Shown here: piece by piece, positions 1-8,712 of the stretch
Layout: every line of letters begins with the position of its first letter
How positions within the stretch are numbered: position 1 is the first letter of the stretch
NCBI GenBank assembly: GCA_044375975.1
Contig: JBILLQ010000009.1
Location: forward strand, 1 to 64,000
Direction: 5' to 3'
Origin: UBA5018 sp044375975
Lineage (GTDB): Bacteria; Cyanobacteriota; Cyanobacteriia; PCC-6307; Cyanobiaceae
DNA length: 64,000 nt
Made by a program: the position numbers and the translations under genes
The notes under the pieces: model-generated
Told to the model about the DNA's origin: nothing
The model's database searches: none
What the model saw: only the letters and a program-made list of their open reading frames with translations

Positions 1-117
1 TCCTCGGGAGTCAGAAAAACTCGAAGCCTCGCGCTCATAAGGACCTCTCAATACGGAAATAAATCCTATGATACATCAAAATTGTCGACGGCCCAACCTC
101 GAAAAATTTTTGCCAAC

Positions 118-2202
118 CTACTTATCGGCGGGCTGATCGGCCGCAAACGGCTCCTTCACTACTGGCGCTGCAGGCTTGGCCGGCATGGTGCCTGGCAACA
201 ATTCAAAGTTTGGCGTAAACCTAACCAGGGCGGTGCGCAACAGCTCAAAAGGTTTGCGATCGCCTTCGAATTTTGCCTTACCAGCGGCGATCAACTGCTC
301 GAAGCTGGAGCTGCCACTCATTACTTGCTCCAGGTCGGAGCGGTTGAGAGTAATGGTTAGATCTGGCTTCTTTGCCTGGTGCCCCTTAATGTTTGTAAGT
401 GTAGAATTACTTAGCTCTACAACAAACTTTTCGCCATTATCGGGTGTCACCAGATTGATCACGGCCTGCGCCCCCGCCACCTGGCGGCTGTCCATGCTGA
501 TGGCAAGTGAGTTGAGCCACAGCTCGGTAGACATGCCACGAATCATGTCTGGACCGCTCGATTTAGGTGGCACCCCGGCAGGCATACCGTTGCGCAGCTC
601 ATAGGCGGCCGCCAGAAAACTATTGCGTAGGCTGGGGCTTTCTTTTTGATAGCCAATCTGCTCATATACATCTGCCAGCAGGTCTTTTGCTTTGGCATTT
701 TTCGGCTCAGCATAAATTAACTTGTTCAATATTTCCATGGCCAGGCGATAGTCACCCTTGGCGAAGAGTTGCTGCCCCTTGGCGATGATCTTGTTTGATC
801 CCCCCATCATTTCCACGTATAAGGGCGCGGAATCCTTCGGTGATGGTGGAATAAGTGTTGCAGGATTGCCATCCCAGTAGCCCAGGTAGCGATTCAGCAC
901 GGCGCGGCTGTTGTGTTCTTCCGAGCCGTGGTAGCTGTGGGCAGCCCATTGGTTCTGCAGACTCTTTGGTGTTTTAAATACGTTGTGGATCTCGTTGATC
1001 GTCACGCCCTGGTTGGCCAGGTGCAACACATGATTGTTTAGATATGCATAAGTGTCGCGCTGGGTACGCATTACCTCTTGGACACGATCGTTGCCGAAAC
1101 GCGGCCAGCTATGGGAGGCGAACATATACTCAGCTTCCGTGCCATAGCGATATAGCGCGGCATTGATGTACTTGGACCAGGCCAGGGCATCACGCACAAG
1201 TGCCCCACGCAAGGTGTAGATATTGTGGATGGTGCCGGTGATATTCTCTGCCGCCCAAAATGCCTTTAGGTCTGGGAAATAGGTGTTCATCTCCGAAGGT
1301 GCTTCGGTGCCAGGAGTGTTCTGAAACTCCATTTTTACGCCGTCAATTGTGAGCAGCTCGTAGTCTTTATTGATGTAACGAGTGGGCTCGATCAAGCCAA
1401 GATTGCCAGAAGCGGTATTTTTGCCGATCGACTGATCCACATGGCCGTAGGGGCTGCGGGGTAGCAGTATTCCGTATTGGAAGAACATACGCCGGTTCAT
1501 GGCGTTGCCGGCATAGACGTTCTCGGCGATGGCATGTTCCATAAAGCCCCCAGGGGCGATGATCGGCACCCTGCCGCTTTTTACGTCGGCTTCATCTACA
1601 ACGCCTCTAACCCCACCGAAGTGATCGGCATGGGAGTGGGAAAAGACCACTGCCACCACCGGACGCTTGCCCAGTTTTTCGTTAATGAAGCTGAGGGCGG
1701 CCCTGGCAGTTTCCTTGCTGGTGAGCGGATCAAAGACAATCCAGCCGGTGTCACCTTTGATAAAACTGATATTTGCCAGATCGAAGCCCCTAACTTGATA
1801 AATTTTGCCCGGCACTACTTCATAGAGGCCATAGGCCATGTTCAAAATGGCCTGCCGTTGCAGTGATGGGTTAATGGTGTCGAAATTTTTGCCTGGTTCC
1901 AGCAGAAAATCATAACTACCCATATCCCAGGCTACGTTGCCGGCATCGGCCATAATCCGCTTAAATGTTGGCGCCGCAATGAATCCCCTGCGGGCCTCAT
2001 CAAAATCACGTTTATCATCGAACGGCAAAGATTTTCGCAGGCCATTCTGCAATTCAAGCGTGAACTTGGATGGCGGCTTGCCCTTGGGGTCAAAATGCTT
2101 AGAGGGGTCGGCCGTCACAATGCTGCCGCCGCCCGCCGCCAGGGCATTGCCCCCGCATAGCAGTGCACTTGCCAAGGCGAGACCCAGCCAATTGCGCTTC
2201 AT
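118..2202 (-). CDS. Secreted SdsA-type alkylsulfatase (metallo-beta-lactamase fold)
   Basis: Predicted Zn-dependent alkylsulfatase that cleaves sulfate from alkyl sulfates such as SDS, probably in the periplasm. Chosen start gives a signal peptide (MKRNWLGLALASALLCGGNA); an ATG four codons upstream (2214) and a longer frame to 2304 are alternatives. The metallo-beta-lactamase motif HSHADHFGG sits near residue 186, followed by the family's 'TPGTEAPSEMN' segment, a helical dimerisation region and a C-terminal SCP2-like domain ending RFTPNFELLPGTM. Length about 694 aa matches SdsA1 relatives. It stands alone, with no partner gene beside it. Family assignment is strong; substrate is inferred from the family. 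Confidence 0.93.
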   Translation of the reverse strand: MKRNWLGLALASALLCGGNALAAGGGSIVTADPSKHFDPKGKPPSKFTLELQNGLRKSLPFDDKRDFDEARRGFIAAPTFKRIMADAGNVAWDMGSYDFLLEPGKNFDTINPSLQRQAILNMAYGLYEVVPGKIYQVRGFDLANISFIKGDTGWIVFDPLTSKETARAALSFINEKLGKRPVVAVVFSHSHADHFGGVRGVVDEADVKSGRVPIIAPGGFMEHAIAENVYAGNAMNRRMFFQYGILLPRSPYGHVDQSIGKNTASGNLGLIEPTRYINKDYELLTIDGVKMEFQNTPGTEAPSEMNTYFPDLKAFWAAENITGTIHNIYTLRGALVRDALAWSKYINAALYRYGTEAEYMFASHSWPRFGNDRVQEVMRTQRDTYAYLNNHVLHLANQGVTINEIHNVFKTPKSLQNQWAAHSYHGSEEHNSRAVLNRYLGYWDGNPATLIPPSPKDSAPLYVEMMGGSNKIIAKGQQLFAKGDYRLAMEILNKLIYAEPKNAKAKDLLADVYEQIGYQKESPSLRNSFLAAAYELRNGMPAGVPPKSSGPDMIRGMSTELWLNSLAISMDSRQVAGAQAVINLVTPDNGEKFVVELSNSTLTNIKGHQAKKPDLTITLNRSDLEQVMSGSSSFEQLIAAGKAKFEGDRKPFELLRTALVRFTPNFELLPGTMPAKPAAPVVKEPFAADQPADK

Positions 2203-2214
2203 AATTGAAAACAT

Positions 2215-2517
2215 GTGCAGTTTGTGAGGTCGGAACGGCCGGGTAACTTGCCTTGCCTTACCTGCGCCCATCACCCCTGGATTTGCCAATTTTTCTGAAC
2301 ACATGGCCCAGTTGAGATGGCTATGGGCTCAGGGCTATCGGGGAAGGAGCATAGGTAGAAGCCTTAACGATGCTACAGCCCTCTACCGCTGCAGCACCAC
2401 TTATGCCTCGATACTCAACAAATTTGCTACCCAGCCAAAGGCCGCCCCGCCCGCTCCCAGGGCCCGCTTGACAACAACCGCCTGCCCTGCTAGTACATAT
2501 ATACTTGCATTGAGCTG
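2215..2517. other. Intergenic region, promoter side of the alkylsulfatase
   Basis: About 300 bases between the divergent alkylsulfatase (minus) and the small Cys-rich gene (plus). It probably holds both promoters. Apart from the palindrome listed at 2492 I see no gene here. Confidence 0.4.
2492..2505. promoter_or_regulatory. LexA-box-like palindrome
   Basis: AGTACATATATACT is a near-perfect inverted repeat (AGTAyATAT-rTACT type), 12 bases before the ATG of the small Cys-rich gene. It differs at one position from the cyanobacterial LexA consensus RGTACNNNDGTWCB. The spacing is right for an operator. A chance palindrome is quite possible. Confidence 0.35.
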
Positions 2518-2748
2518 ATGGCTGCCGTTGGCGAGCCGGAGGAGTGGACCTATCTCGATCACGCCGTGCTGCGGCCTTCCCGCTCCGCCAAGGTGTGCAT
2601 CACCTGCCGGCACTTCAGCTACGAGGTTTCCCGCTCTTGCGTCACCCTGCTCACCTGCCCGGTTCACCAGGCCCTGATCGGCCAGGGTGAGCAGCTCACC
2701 AGGCGCTGCCGCCACTGGAGCGCCCGGCCGCCCCTGGCCAGTCCATAG
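2518..2748 (+). CDS. Small conserved Cys-rich protein, function unknown
   Basis: 76-aa protein beginning MAAVGEPEEWTYLDHAV. It has spaced cysteines (VCITCRHF, SRSCVTLLTCPVH, RRCRHWSARP) compatible with binding a metal, in a basic background. I recognise the general pattern of a short picocyanobacterial protein (CRHF...LLTCPVHQ..I.QGE.L..RC..W) but know no function. It is a single gene preceded by a palindromic, LexA-box-like sequence, so a stress role is conceivable. The minus-strand ORF covering the same DNA looks like a shadow. Confidence 0.65.
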   Translation: MAAVGEPEEWTYLDHAVLRPSRSAKVCITCRHFSYEVSRSCVTLLTCPVHQALIGQGEQLTRRCRHWSARPPLASP

Positions 2749-3323
2749 CGACCAGTGGCGGCCGGCGGCGACCGCTACGGACTGGTCACAACAAAACGCA
2801 AGCTTGTGTTAAAATTCGTTTCATTGTGTGGCAGCTACCAGCCGAGGATGCATAGCAAGTGCGCCAGCTGTAGGCACTCGTCTGGTTGCGAAACCGGCAA
2901 TCCCTTCTGCCACCTCTGGGGCACAATCCTGCTCTCCTCCTGGCATCTAATCGAAATCTGCCCCATTGGCTGCCCAGGGGAACCAGCAAATAAGCGCCGC
3001 AATTCAATTAATTGCTGTTTGCCCCCTATGGATATTCTGGAAAACGGCTATTGCGGCTTTATAGCCACGGGTTAACATTTATGGCATCAGGGCTCGATTG
3101 TCAGTGGCTCGGATTGTTCAGACTTTGCCTAGTCGGGCGCCCGGTTGGTACCAGAGCAGGACTGCCGGTTGCTCAGAATTGCCGCCATTTCAGCTTCCCG
3201 CCGGCGCCGGTCTTCAGTTCGCCGGCCTTGAGCTCTCAGGCCTTCAGCTTGGAGGCCTTGCTGCCAGGGGAGAGCGCGACGATCGGTTTAGTCTCCACCA
3301 GCTGGAGGGTCAATAATGGGTGG
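2749..3323. other. Intergenic, 575 bases without a convincing gene
   Basis: No ORF here has recognisable protein character. The right part contains a copy of a dispersed degenerate repeat (about 3081-3140). The frame of the DUF305 gene stays open upstream through this DNA, but that stretch has no protein-like composition and overlaps the repeat, so it is not taken as coding. Confidence 0.5.
3081..3140 (+). repeat. Dispersed degenerate repeat, copy 1
   Basis: Carries the core GGCATCAGGGCTCGATTG, then TGGCTCGG, a T/C-rich block and TTGCCTAG. The same order of blocks occurs near 22.6 kb (minus), 31.8 kb and 58.0 kb. All copies are intergenic. Probably a small non-coding mobile or REP-like element, or the eroded end of an insertion sequence. 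Confidence 0.5.
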
Positions 3324-4082
3324 ATGAACCGCATAGCTGGCATGCGCCCCCTCGCCCTGCTCCTCGCTTCGGCCCTGGTTTCCCTGCCAGCGCTCTCCAG
3401 GGCAGCCCAAGAGCCAGCCATGGCTGGCATGGATCACATGCATCACATGCAGCAGCAGCGGCCCCAGGGCAATCAGCCGGCCGCGGCTCCACCAGCAGCG
3501 CAACAGCATGGCGCCCACCAACATGGCAGTCATGGCCTGGCCATCGGCCCGGCTGGCCAGAGCTACGAGCTGCGCTTTATCGACGCCATGGTGGAGCACC
3601 ACAAGGGTGCCTTGGGGATGAGTGAATTCGTTTTTGACATAGGCGTGCCAGGAGTTGGCTCGCTCGCTAAGCAGATCTGGCGGGACCAGGTGCAGGAAAT
3701 CAAGGCGATGGGCCAGTGGCGCAAGGCCTGGTATCCCGAGGCGCCCGTCTACCCAGTTGCCTATTTGCCAGGGGGCGACCCCAATTCGATTGAGGCCCTT
3801 ACTCGGATGAGCCCCGATCAAATTGCTGGGATGCGAATGATGCAGTCGCTGCCCAGCAAAAGCAACCGGGTAACTTGGTTTCTAGAGAGCATGCTCCAGC
3901 ATCATGGCGGCGCCTTGACCATGGCCCGCGATGCCCTGGCAAAAAGCACTAATCCCACAATCTTGCGTCTTGCCAGGAATATTATCTTGGCCCAGCGCCA
4001 GGAGATAATTCGCATTCGCCAGCTGCTCCAGCACGATGGCCTTAACAAGCCGCAGTACTTCAATTACGATGCTCTATTTTAG
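3324..4082 (+). CDS. DUF305 family secreted protein, His-rich
   Basis: 252-aa protein with a signal peptide (MNRIAGMRPLALLLASALVS; ATG at 3342 is an alternative). After the signal come His/Met-rich stretches (MDHMHHMQQQ, QQHGAHQHGSHG) that suggest metal binding. Two DUF305 ferritin-like half-domains follow: IDAMVEHHKGALGMSE near residue 85 and FLESMLQHHGGALTMARDAL near 190, each with the typical HHxGA. DUF305 proteins are often found near metal-handling genes. Here it precedes two other small envelope genes in the same orientation, with about 120 bases before the next. A copper-related role is inference. Confidence 0.9.
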   Translation: MNRIAGMRPLALLLASALVSLPALSRAAQEPAMAGMDHMHHMQQQRPQGNQPAAAPPAAQQHGAHQHGSHGLAIGPAGQSYELRFIDAMVEHHKGALGMSEFVFDIGVPGVGSLAKQIWRDQVQEIKAMGQWRKAWYPEAPVYPVAYLPGGDPNSIEALTRMSPDQIAGMRMMQSLPSKSNRVTWFLESMLQHHGGALTMARDALAKSTNPTILRLARNIILAQRQEIIRIRQLLQHDGLNKPQYFNYDALF

Positions 4083-4202
4083 CTGCGCCAAAGTCTGTAT
4101 TGATGTCCGTCTCAATTTAGGTCAATGAACTGTTTTTACGCTCTGCTTGATTCTGCCCTTGTTGCGGCGGAGTCGCTCAAAAAACCGCCTAATTACTTGG
4201 CT

Positions 4203-4448
4203 ATGGACAAATTTAACTTGGCTGCTGGTTCCCACTCGGCTCTATGGATGATCTGCCTTGGCCTTGGATCCCTGGCGCTAGCTCCCATTGCCGCCAAAGC
4301 CCATATGAACGGCATGTATGAAACCCAGGCGGCCGCAGAAAAGCGCGCTGCCGAGCTGAAATGTAAGGGTACGTTTAAAATGGATGATATGTATATGCCC
4401 TGTTCGTCTGAACGGGCCCTGCACGAAGCACTCCAAAAATCACAGTGA
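4203..4448 (+). CDS. DUF3721 domain protein with signal peptide
   Basis: 81-aa secreted protein. The chosen ATG gives a signal peptide (MDKFNLAAGSHSALWMICLG ... AAKA). The mature part, HMNGMYETQAAAEKRAAELK..G...M...YMPCSSERALHEAL, has the two cysteines and tyrosine/methionine pattern of DUF3721, found mostly in cyanobacteria; function unknown. An upstream ATG at 4125 is in frame but would bury the signal peptide. The stop overlaps the next start (TGATG), so the two are translationally coupled. Confidence 0.8.
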   Translation: MDKFNLAAGSHSALWMICLGLGSLALAPIAAKAHMNGMYETQAAAEKRAAELKCKGTFKMDDMYMPCSSERALHEALQKSQ

Positions 4449-4732
4449 TGGCCACCCAAAAGCATCTGCCTAGAAAACTGCACCGATCCCTGGTGCCGAT
4501 CGCGGCGGTTCCACTGGTATTAACCTCCCTTTCGGGATCCCTCTATGGCGCATTGATTTCTGCCGATATAGAAGCTCCCTGGCTGCTCAGGGTGCACACC
4601 GGCAACTTTGGCCTGCTAAATCTGCAGCCATATTATTCGACGGTCCTCGGAGTTCTCACGGTGTTTATTGCCGTCTCTGGCGTGGCAATGATGTTCGGGG
4701 GCCGTCGCCCCAAGCAGGACCCATCCGCCTGA
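4448..4732 (+). CDS. Small PepSY-TM-like membrane protein
   Basis: 94-aa protein with two hydrophobic segments (LVPIAAVPLVLTSLSGSLYG near residue 15 and TVLGVLTVFIAVSGVAMMFG near 62). The start RKLHRSLVPIA..PL.LT..SG.LYG and the end VSGVAMMFG resemble the membrane part of PepSY-TM proteins. Its start overlaps the DUF3721 stop, and the trio with DUF305 looks like an operon of envelope, possibly metal-related, proteins. Family call is moderate because of the short length. Confidence 0.7.
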   Translation: MATQKHLPRKLHRSLVPIAAVPLVLTSLSGSLYGALISADIEAPWLLRVHTGNFGLLNLQPYYSTVLGVLTVFIAVSGVAMMFGGRRPKQDPSA

Positions 4733-4733
4733 A

Positions 4734-4773
4734 GGGGGCCGGCCCCTGCGGGGATTGCGCTAGCCGGCCTTTA
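4734..4773. terminator. Hairpin between convergent genes, possible bidirectional terminator
   Basis: GGCCGGC at 4737-4743 pairs with GCCGGCC at 4763-4769, with a second GC-rich stem (CCCC/GGGG) in the loop and a short TTTA after the right arm. It lies between the end of the plus-strand membrane gene and the end of hsdR. No long T tract. Confidence 0.4.
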
Positions 4774-4783
4774 GCAGTCAGAA

Positions 4784-7700
4784 TTACCTCGCAAGTGTGC
4801 CTGCAACTGCTACTGCGATCTTCTCGCCAAGATCCTGTCTAGACCACTCCTCTGCGATCATTTCTGTTTGCTGAAGCACCAAATCAATTGCCACCGCCTC
4901 CTGATCCGGCGGATATTTGTAGCGCTTGAGCAGGGCCTTGATCATTGTTCGCAACCTAGCCCGCACATTTTCCTTGTATTGCCAATCGATACTCAAATTA
5001 TTTCTGAGTTTTTCCGCCAGTTCCCGCGCCATTTGGGTGAGCACCTGATCGCCCATGAGCTCTTGAGCTGACCGGTTATTTGCCAGGGCGTCATAGAAGG
5101 CAACTTCAGCAGTAGACAAACCCATCGCCTCCACCTTCTCTACTTCATCACGGAACTGCTTTGCCATTGCAATCAGTTCCTCAATCACCTGGGCCGCCTC
5201 GATGGAGCGGTTTGCATATTTGGTGAGCGAGGCCTGGAGCAGTTCACTGAATCGCCTCTGCTTCACCACATTTGTATTGAAGCGGGTTTTAACTTCATCC
5301 CTTAGCAGGCGTTGCAGCAGTTCCACCGCCAGGTTCTTCTGGGGGATTTTGCTCACCTCCGCCAGGAACTGATCCGAGAGGATGCCGATGTCTGGTTTTT
5401 GTAGACCCGCCACCTGGAAGATATCAGTGATGCCAGTTGCCACCAGTGACTCAGACAGCAGTTGGCGCAACTCAAAATCAACATTTTTAGGAGCACTGCC
5501 ATCGCCGCCCACCCCATCACCTTTGACCAGCGGTGCTCGGATTGCCTGAAGAAAGGTCACCTCAGGATCAAGTGCCATCGCCTCATCAAGCGTTCCGCAT
5601 AGGGCAAATGCTTTGGTCATCGCCAGCACGGTGTCGCAATACCGCTTTTTGCCATCGGGCATCGCCAGGATGTGATCGAGGCAGTTGGGCAACAGGGCCA
5701 GTGCCTGACTAGAATCCTTGAATCCACTCCAATCAATAGGGTGGAGCAGATCACGGGCAACCTGCAGTTTCTCCTTGAGAATCCGGAGCGCCTCCCTGGT
5801 ATCGATGGTGGGAGCTCCCTTGCCCTTGGCAGCGGTATAGGTGGCCAGGGCTTCTTTGAGTTGGGGGGCGATGCCGATGTAATCCACCACCAGACCGCCT
5901 GGTTTGTCCTTGAACACCCTGTTCACTCGGGCAATCGCCTGGGCCAGGTTTGCCCCTTTCATTGGTTTATCCACATACATCGTGGCTAGGCAGGGGGCAT
6001 CAAACCCTGTTAACCACATATCCCTAACGATCACAACCTTGAGCGGATCGGCAGGATCCTTGAACCGCTTCTCCAGATCCTTCTTTTGCTGCTTGGTAGT
6101 GTGGTGGGGTTGGAGGTACTCCTGGTCTGAGGCTGTTGCCGTGATCACCACCTTGATGGCACCTTTTTTTGGGTCGTCATTGTGCCAGTCAGGGCGAATA
6201 GCAACGATCGCGTCGTAGAGGCGAGCACATATATCGCGGCTCATCGCCACCAGCATCGCCTTGCCTGGTTGACTGCGGCACCTTTGCTCAAAATGGGCGA
6301 TCAAATCCGCTGCCACTTCGATCAGGCGTGGTTCAGCGCCCACCAGTGCTTCCAGTGCTGCCCACCTGCTCTTTGCCCTTTCGGCGGCGGGGATGTCATC
6401 TTCCTCTGAGAAGAGCTCATCCACCCGCTCATCCACCTGGGGCAGTAGTGGTTGCTTGAGCGCCAGTTTGGCCAGGCGGGATTCGTAGTAGATCGGCACC
6501 GTGGCGCCGTCTTCCACTGCCTGTTGAATGTCGTAGATGGAGATATAGTGCCCAAACACCGCCTGGGTATCACGGTCGTCTTGGGAGATTGGCGTTCCCG
6601 TGAAAGCAAGAAAGGTCGCCTGGGGCAGAGCATCTCTGAGCGCCTTTGCCAACCCGTATTTGATCTCCCCTGTCTTGGTGTCGAAGCGCCCCTTGAATCC
6701 GTATTGGCTGCGATGCGCTTCATCGCAGATCACCACGATGTTGTAGCGCTCACTCAGGACAGGGAACTGGTCTTCCCCTGCTTCGGTAGCGAATTTCTGA
6801 ATGGTGGTAAAGATGATGCCGCCGCTGGGGCGGTTGCCCAGTAGATCCCGCAGTTCTTGTCTGGAGTTTGCCTGCTTGGGAGATTCACCCAATAGATCAC
6901 CCGCTCCAGCAAAGACCCCGAACAGTTGCCCGTCCAGGTCTTGGCGGTCGGTGACCAGCACCAGGGTGGGATTTTCCAGGCGTGGATCGCTGAGCAACTT
7001 GCCCGACAGACAGGCCATCTCGATGCTCTTGCCAGCGCCCTGGGTATGCCAAACCACGCCACCTTTTTTATCGCCATCAGGTCTGCTTGCTGTCACCACC
7101 CGCTCAACTGCTTCTCTGACGGCGTGGAACTGGTGGTAGGCAGCGATTTTTTTGATGATCTGCCCGTCTTCCTCAAACAGGCAAAAACGACGAACGAACT
7201 CCAGCAGACGCCCCTTATCGAAAATGCCCCGCACCAGGGTCTCTAGGTCACGGTGAGCACCCAGCGGATCAACTTCGTTGTTGACGCCTTCGATGGTGCG
7301 CCATCGCTGGAACCGTTCTTGATCAGCACTTAAGGAGCCCAACCTTGCCTGGATGCCATCGCTGATCACCAGCAGCACATTGGCCGTGAACAGATCTGGA
7401 ATGTCTTGCTTATAGGTTTGAAGTTGGTTGAATGCCGCCCAGATGCCTGCCTTCTTATCGGCGGGGTTCTTCAGTTCGATCACCGCCAGCGGCAAACCGT
7501 TCAGGTAAACCACCACATCGGGGCGGCGATTGTGCTTAGTGCCCTGGATCGCCAACTGGTTCACCACCAACCAGTCATTGGCAGCGGGGTTGTCAAATCC
7601 GATCACCTTGAGGCGGATCCCCACCTGCTGGTTCCCATCCATATAGGTGATGGGCAATCCCTGGGTCATCCAGCGGTGGAAGTTGCGGTTGGATGCCAGC

Positions 7701-7945
7701 AACCCAGGCACATTGGGATTCGCCAGTTGGAGCACCGCTGATTCGATGCTGCTCGCTGGAACGCCCGGGTTCAGGCGCTGGAGTGCTGAACGCAGGCGAC
7801 CCGTGAGGATGACTTTCCTGTAGTCGCTGCGTTCGGGGGTAGGGCCATCGCGATCAAGATCAGGGGCAAAGACATAGCGATAGCCAAGTTCCTTGAACCA
7901 CTCAAGGCACTGCTGCTCCAGATGGTCTTCTGTGATCAGAGCCAT
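4784..7945 (-). CDS. hsdR: Type I restriction enzyme, R (restriction/translocase) subunit
   Basis: Full-length 1053-aa HsdR. N-terminal nuclease core RRPDVVVYLNGLPLAVIELK near residues 140-158 (D...ExK). SF2 helicase motor: Walker A HTQGAGKSIEMA near 303, DEAH in VVICDEAHRSQYG near 405, motif III FTGTPIS, motif VI QAIARVNR. With HsdM and HsdS it cleaves unmodified DNA away from the recognition site. It is the last gene of the operon. Its first 36 coding bases are nearly identical to the first 36 bases of the RhuM fragment at 9127-9162. Confidence 0.97.
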   Translation of the reverse strand: MALITEDHLEQQCLEWFKELGYRYVFAPDLDRDGPTPERSDYRKVILTGRLRSALQRLNPGVPASSIESAVLQLANPNVPGLLASNRNFHRWMTQGLPITYMDGNQQVGIRLKVIGFDNPAANDWLVVNQLAIQGTKHNRRPDVVVYLNGLPLAVIELKNPADKKAGIWAAFNQLQTYKQDIPDLFTANVLLVISDGIQARLGSLSADQERFQRWRTIEGVNNEVDPLGAHRDLETLVRGIFDKGRLLEFVRRFCLFEEDGQIIKKIAAYHQFHAVREAVERVVTASRPDGDKKGGVVWHTQGAGKSIEMACLSGKLLSDPRLENPTLVLVTDRQDLDGQLFGVFAGAGDLLGESPKQANSRQELRDLLGNRPSGGIIFTTIQKFATEAGEDQFPVLSERYNIVVICDEAHRSQYGFKGRFDTKTGEIKYGLAKALRDALPQATFLAFTGTPISQDDRDTQAVFGHYISIYDIQQAVEDGATVPIYYESRLAKLALKQPLLPQVDERVDELFSEEDDIPAAERAKSRWAALEALVGAEPRLIEVAADLIAHFEQRCRSQPGKAMLVAMSRDICARLYDAIVAIRPDWHNDDPKKGAIKVVITATASDQEYLQPHHTTKQQKKDLEKRFKDPADPLKVVIVRDMWLTGFDAPCLATMYVDKPMKGANLAQAIARVNRVFKDKPGGLVVDYIGIAPQLKEALATYTAAKGKGAPTIDTREALRILKEKLQVARDLLHPIDWSGFKDSSQALALLPNCLDHILAMPDGKKRYCDTVLAMTKAFALCGTLDEAMALDPEVTFLQAIRAPLVKGDGVGGDGSAPKNVDFELRQLLSESLVATGITDIFQVAGLQKPDIGILSDQFLAEVSKIPQKNLAVELLQRLLRDEVKTRFNTNVVKQRRFSELLQASLTKYANRSIEAAQVIEELIAMAKQFRDEVEKVEAMGLSTAEVAFYDALANNRSAQELMGDQVLTQMARELAEKLRNNLSIDWQYKENVRARLRTMIKALLKRYKYPPDQEAVAIDLVLQQTEMIAEEWSRQDLGEKIAVAVAGTLAR
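7910..7945 (-). repeat. 36-bp direct repeat A (hsdR 5' end)
   Basis: The first 36 coding bases of hsdR (MALITEDHLEQQ) match 9127-9162 at 35 of 36 positions. The DNA just upstream of each ATG also shares a block encoding KAFPGS.IS. The two copies bracket a HepT/MntA pair and a RhuM fragment. Confidence 0.85.
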
Positions 7946-8041
7946 GGGAGGAGACCAAAGAATCTGCAGATGGCCTTCGGCGTACGGGAGATCAGTGACC
8001 CAGGGAAAGCCTTCACTGCGAGGCGGCTTGCGGCAGAGGAT

Positions 8042-8386
8042 TCATACATCGGCAACACTCCAGGTGGACAGCTGCTGCTGCAGGCGAGGCAGATCTGTTT
8101 GCACGATCTCCCAGATCACCGAAAGGCTGAGGCCGAAGTATTCATGGGCGATCCGATTGCGCAAACCATTGATCGCAATCCAGTCGATGTCTGGATGATT
8201 CTCTTTGATCGAAGCAGGCAAGCATCGGGCCGCTTCACCAATGACCAACAGGTTGTGAACAACGGCATCCACCGTGCGGGTATCAGATTGGAAGTCTGTA
8301 AATGTCATCGCGTCGACATATCTAGCAATCTTCTCGATTGCTTCCTGCATATCGGCAACGAACAGCGACCAATCACGGCGCGACAT
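8042..8386 (-). CDS. HepT-like (DUF86) HEPN ribonuclease toxin
   Basis: 114-aa all-helical HEPN protein with the RX4HXY catalytic motif intact (RNRIAHEYF near residue 77). In the MntA/HepT system HepT is an RNase toxin that is silenced when MntA AMPylates the tyrosine of this motif. The partner nucleotidyltransferase lies directly upstream and overlaps by 14 bases. This pair sits between two copies of the hsdR 5' end. Confidence 0.9.
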   Translation of the reverse strand: MSRRDWSLFVADMQEAIEKIARYVDAMTFTDFQSDTRTVDAVVHNLLVIGEAARCLPASIKENHPDIDWIAINGLRNRIAHEYFGLSLSVIWEIVQTDLPRLQQQLSTWSVADV

Positions 8387-8702
8387 GGATCAGCGAGGCA
8401 AGGATGGAGTCGCGGCGATTGGGCTTGATACCGTCTGCGGCGAGAAGATCGACGCGCTTGCCGAGCAGTGCCTCCAGACGGTCGGCGAGATGCATGAAGC
8501 CAAATCCCATGGGCCTACTGAGGTTCACCAGAAGGTCGATGTCGCTTTGGGGGGTCTGCTCGTCGCGGGCATAGGAGCCGAAGAGTTCAAGGCTGGCGAT
8601 AGGGAACTCTTTGGCCAAGTCAGCGTAATTCTCGCTGAGGACGGCAATAATTTGAGACTTTGTCAGTAGATTGTTCGCACTTGAAACTGACATGACCGAC
8701 AT
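8373..8702 (-). CDS. MntA-like minimal nucleotidyltransferase antitoxin
   Basis: 109-aa nucleotidyltransferase-fold protein with GSX10DXD intact (LFGSYARDEQTPQSDIDLLV near residues 41-60). By homology it transfers AMP to the tyrosine of its HepT partner, which overlaps it downstream by 14 bases. ATGs at 8702 and 8693 are both possible starts (MSVMSVSS). The gene begins 11 bases after the stop of the RhuM fragment. Confidence 0.9.
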   Translation of the reverse strand: MSVMSVSSANNLLTKSQIIAVLSENYADLAKEFPIASLELFGSYARDEQTPQSDIDLLVNLSRPMGFGFMHLADRLEALLGKRVDLLAADGIKPNRRDSILASLIHVAP

Positions 8703-8712
8703 TAGGATTTTG

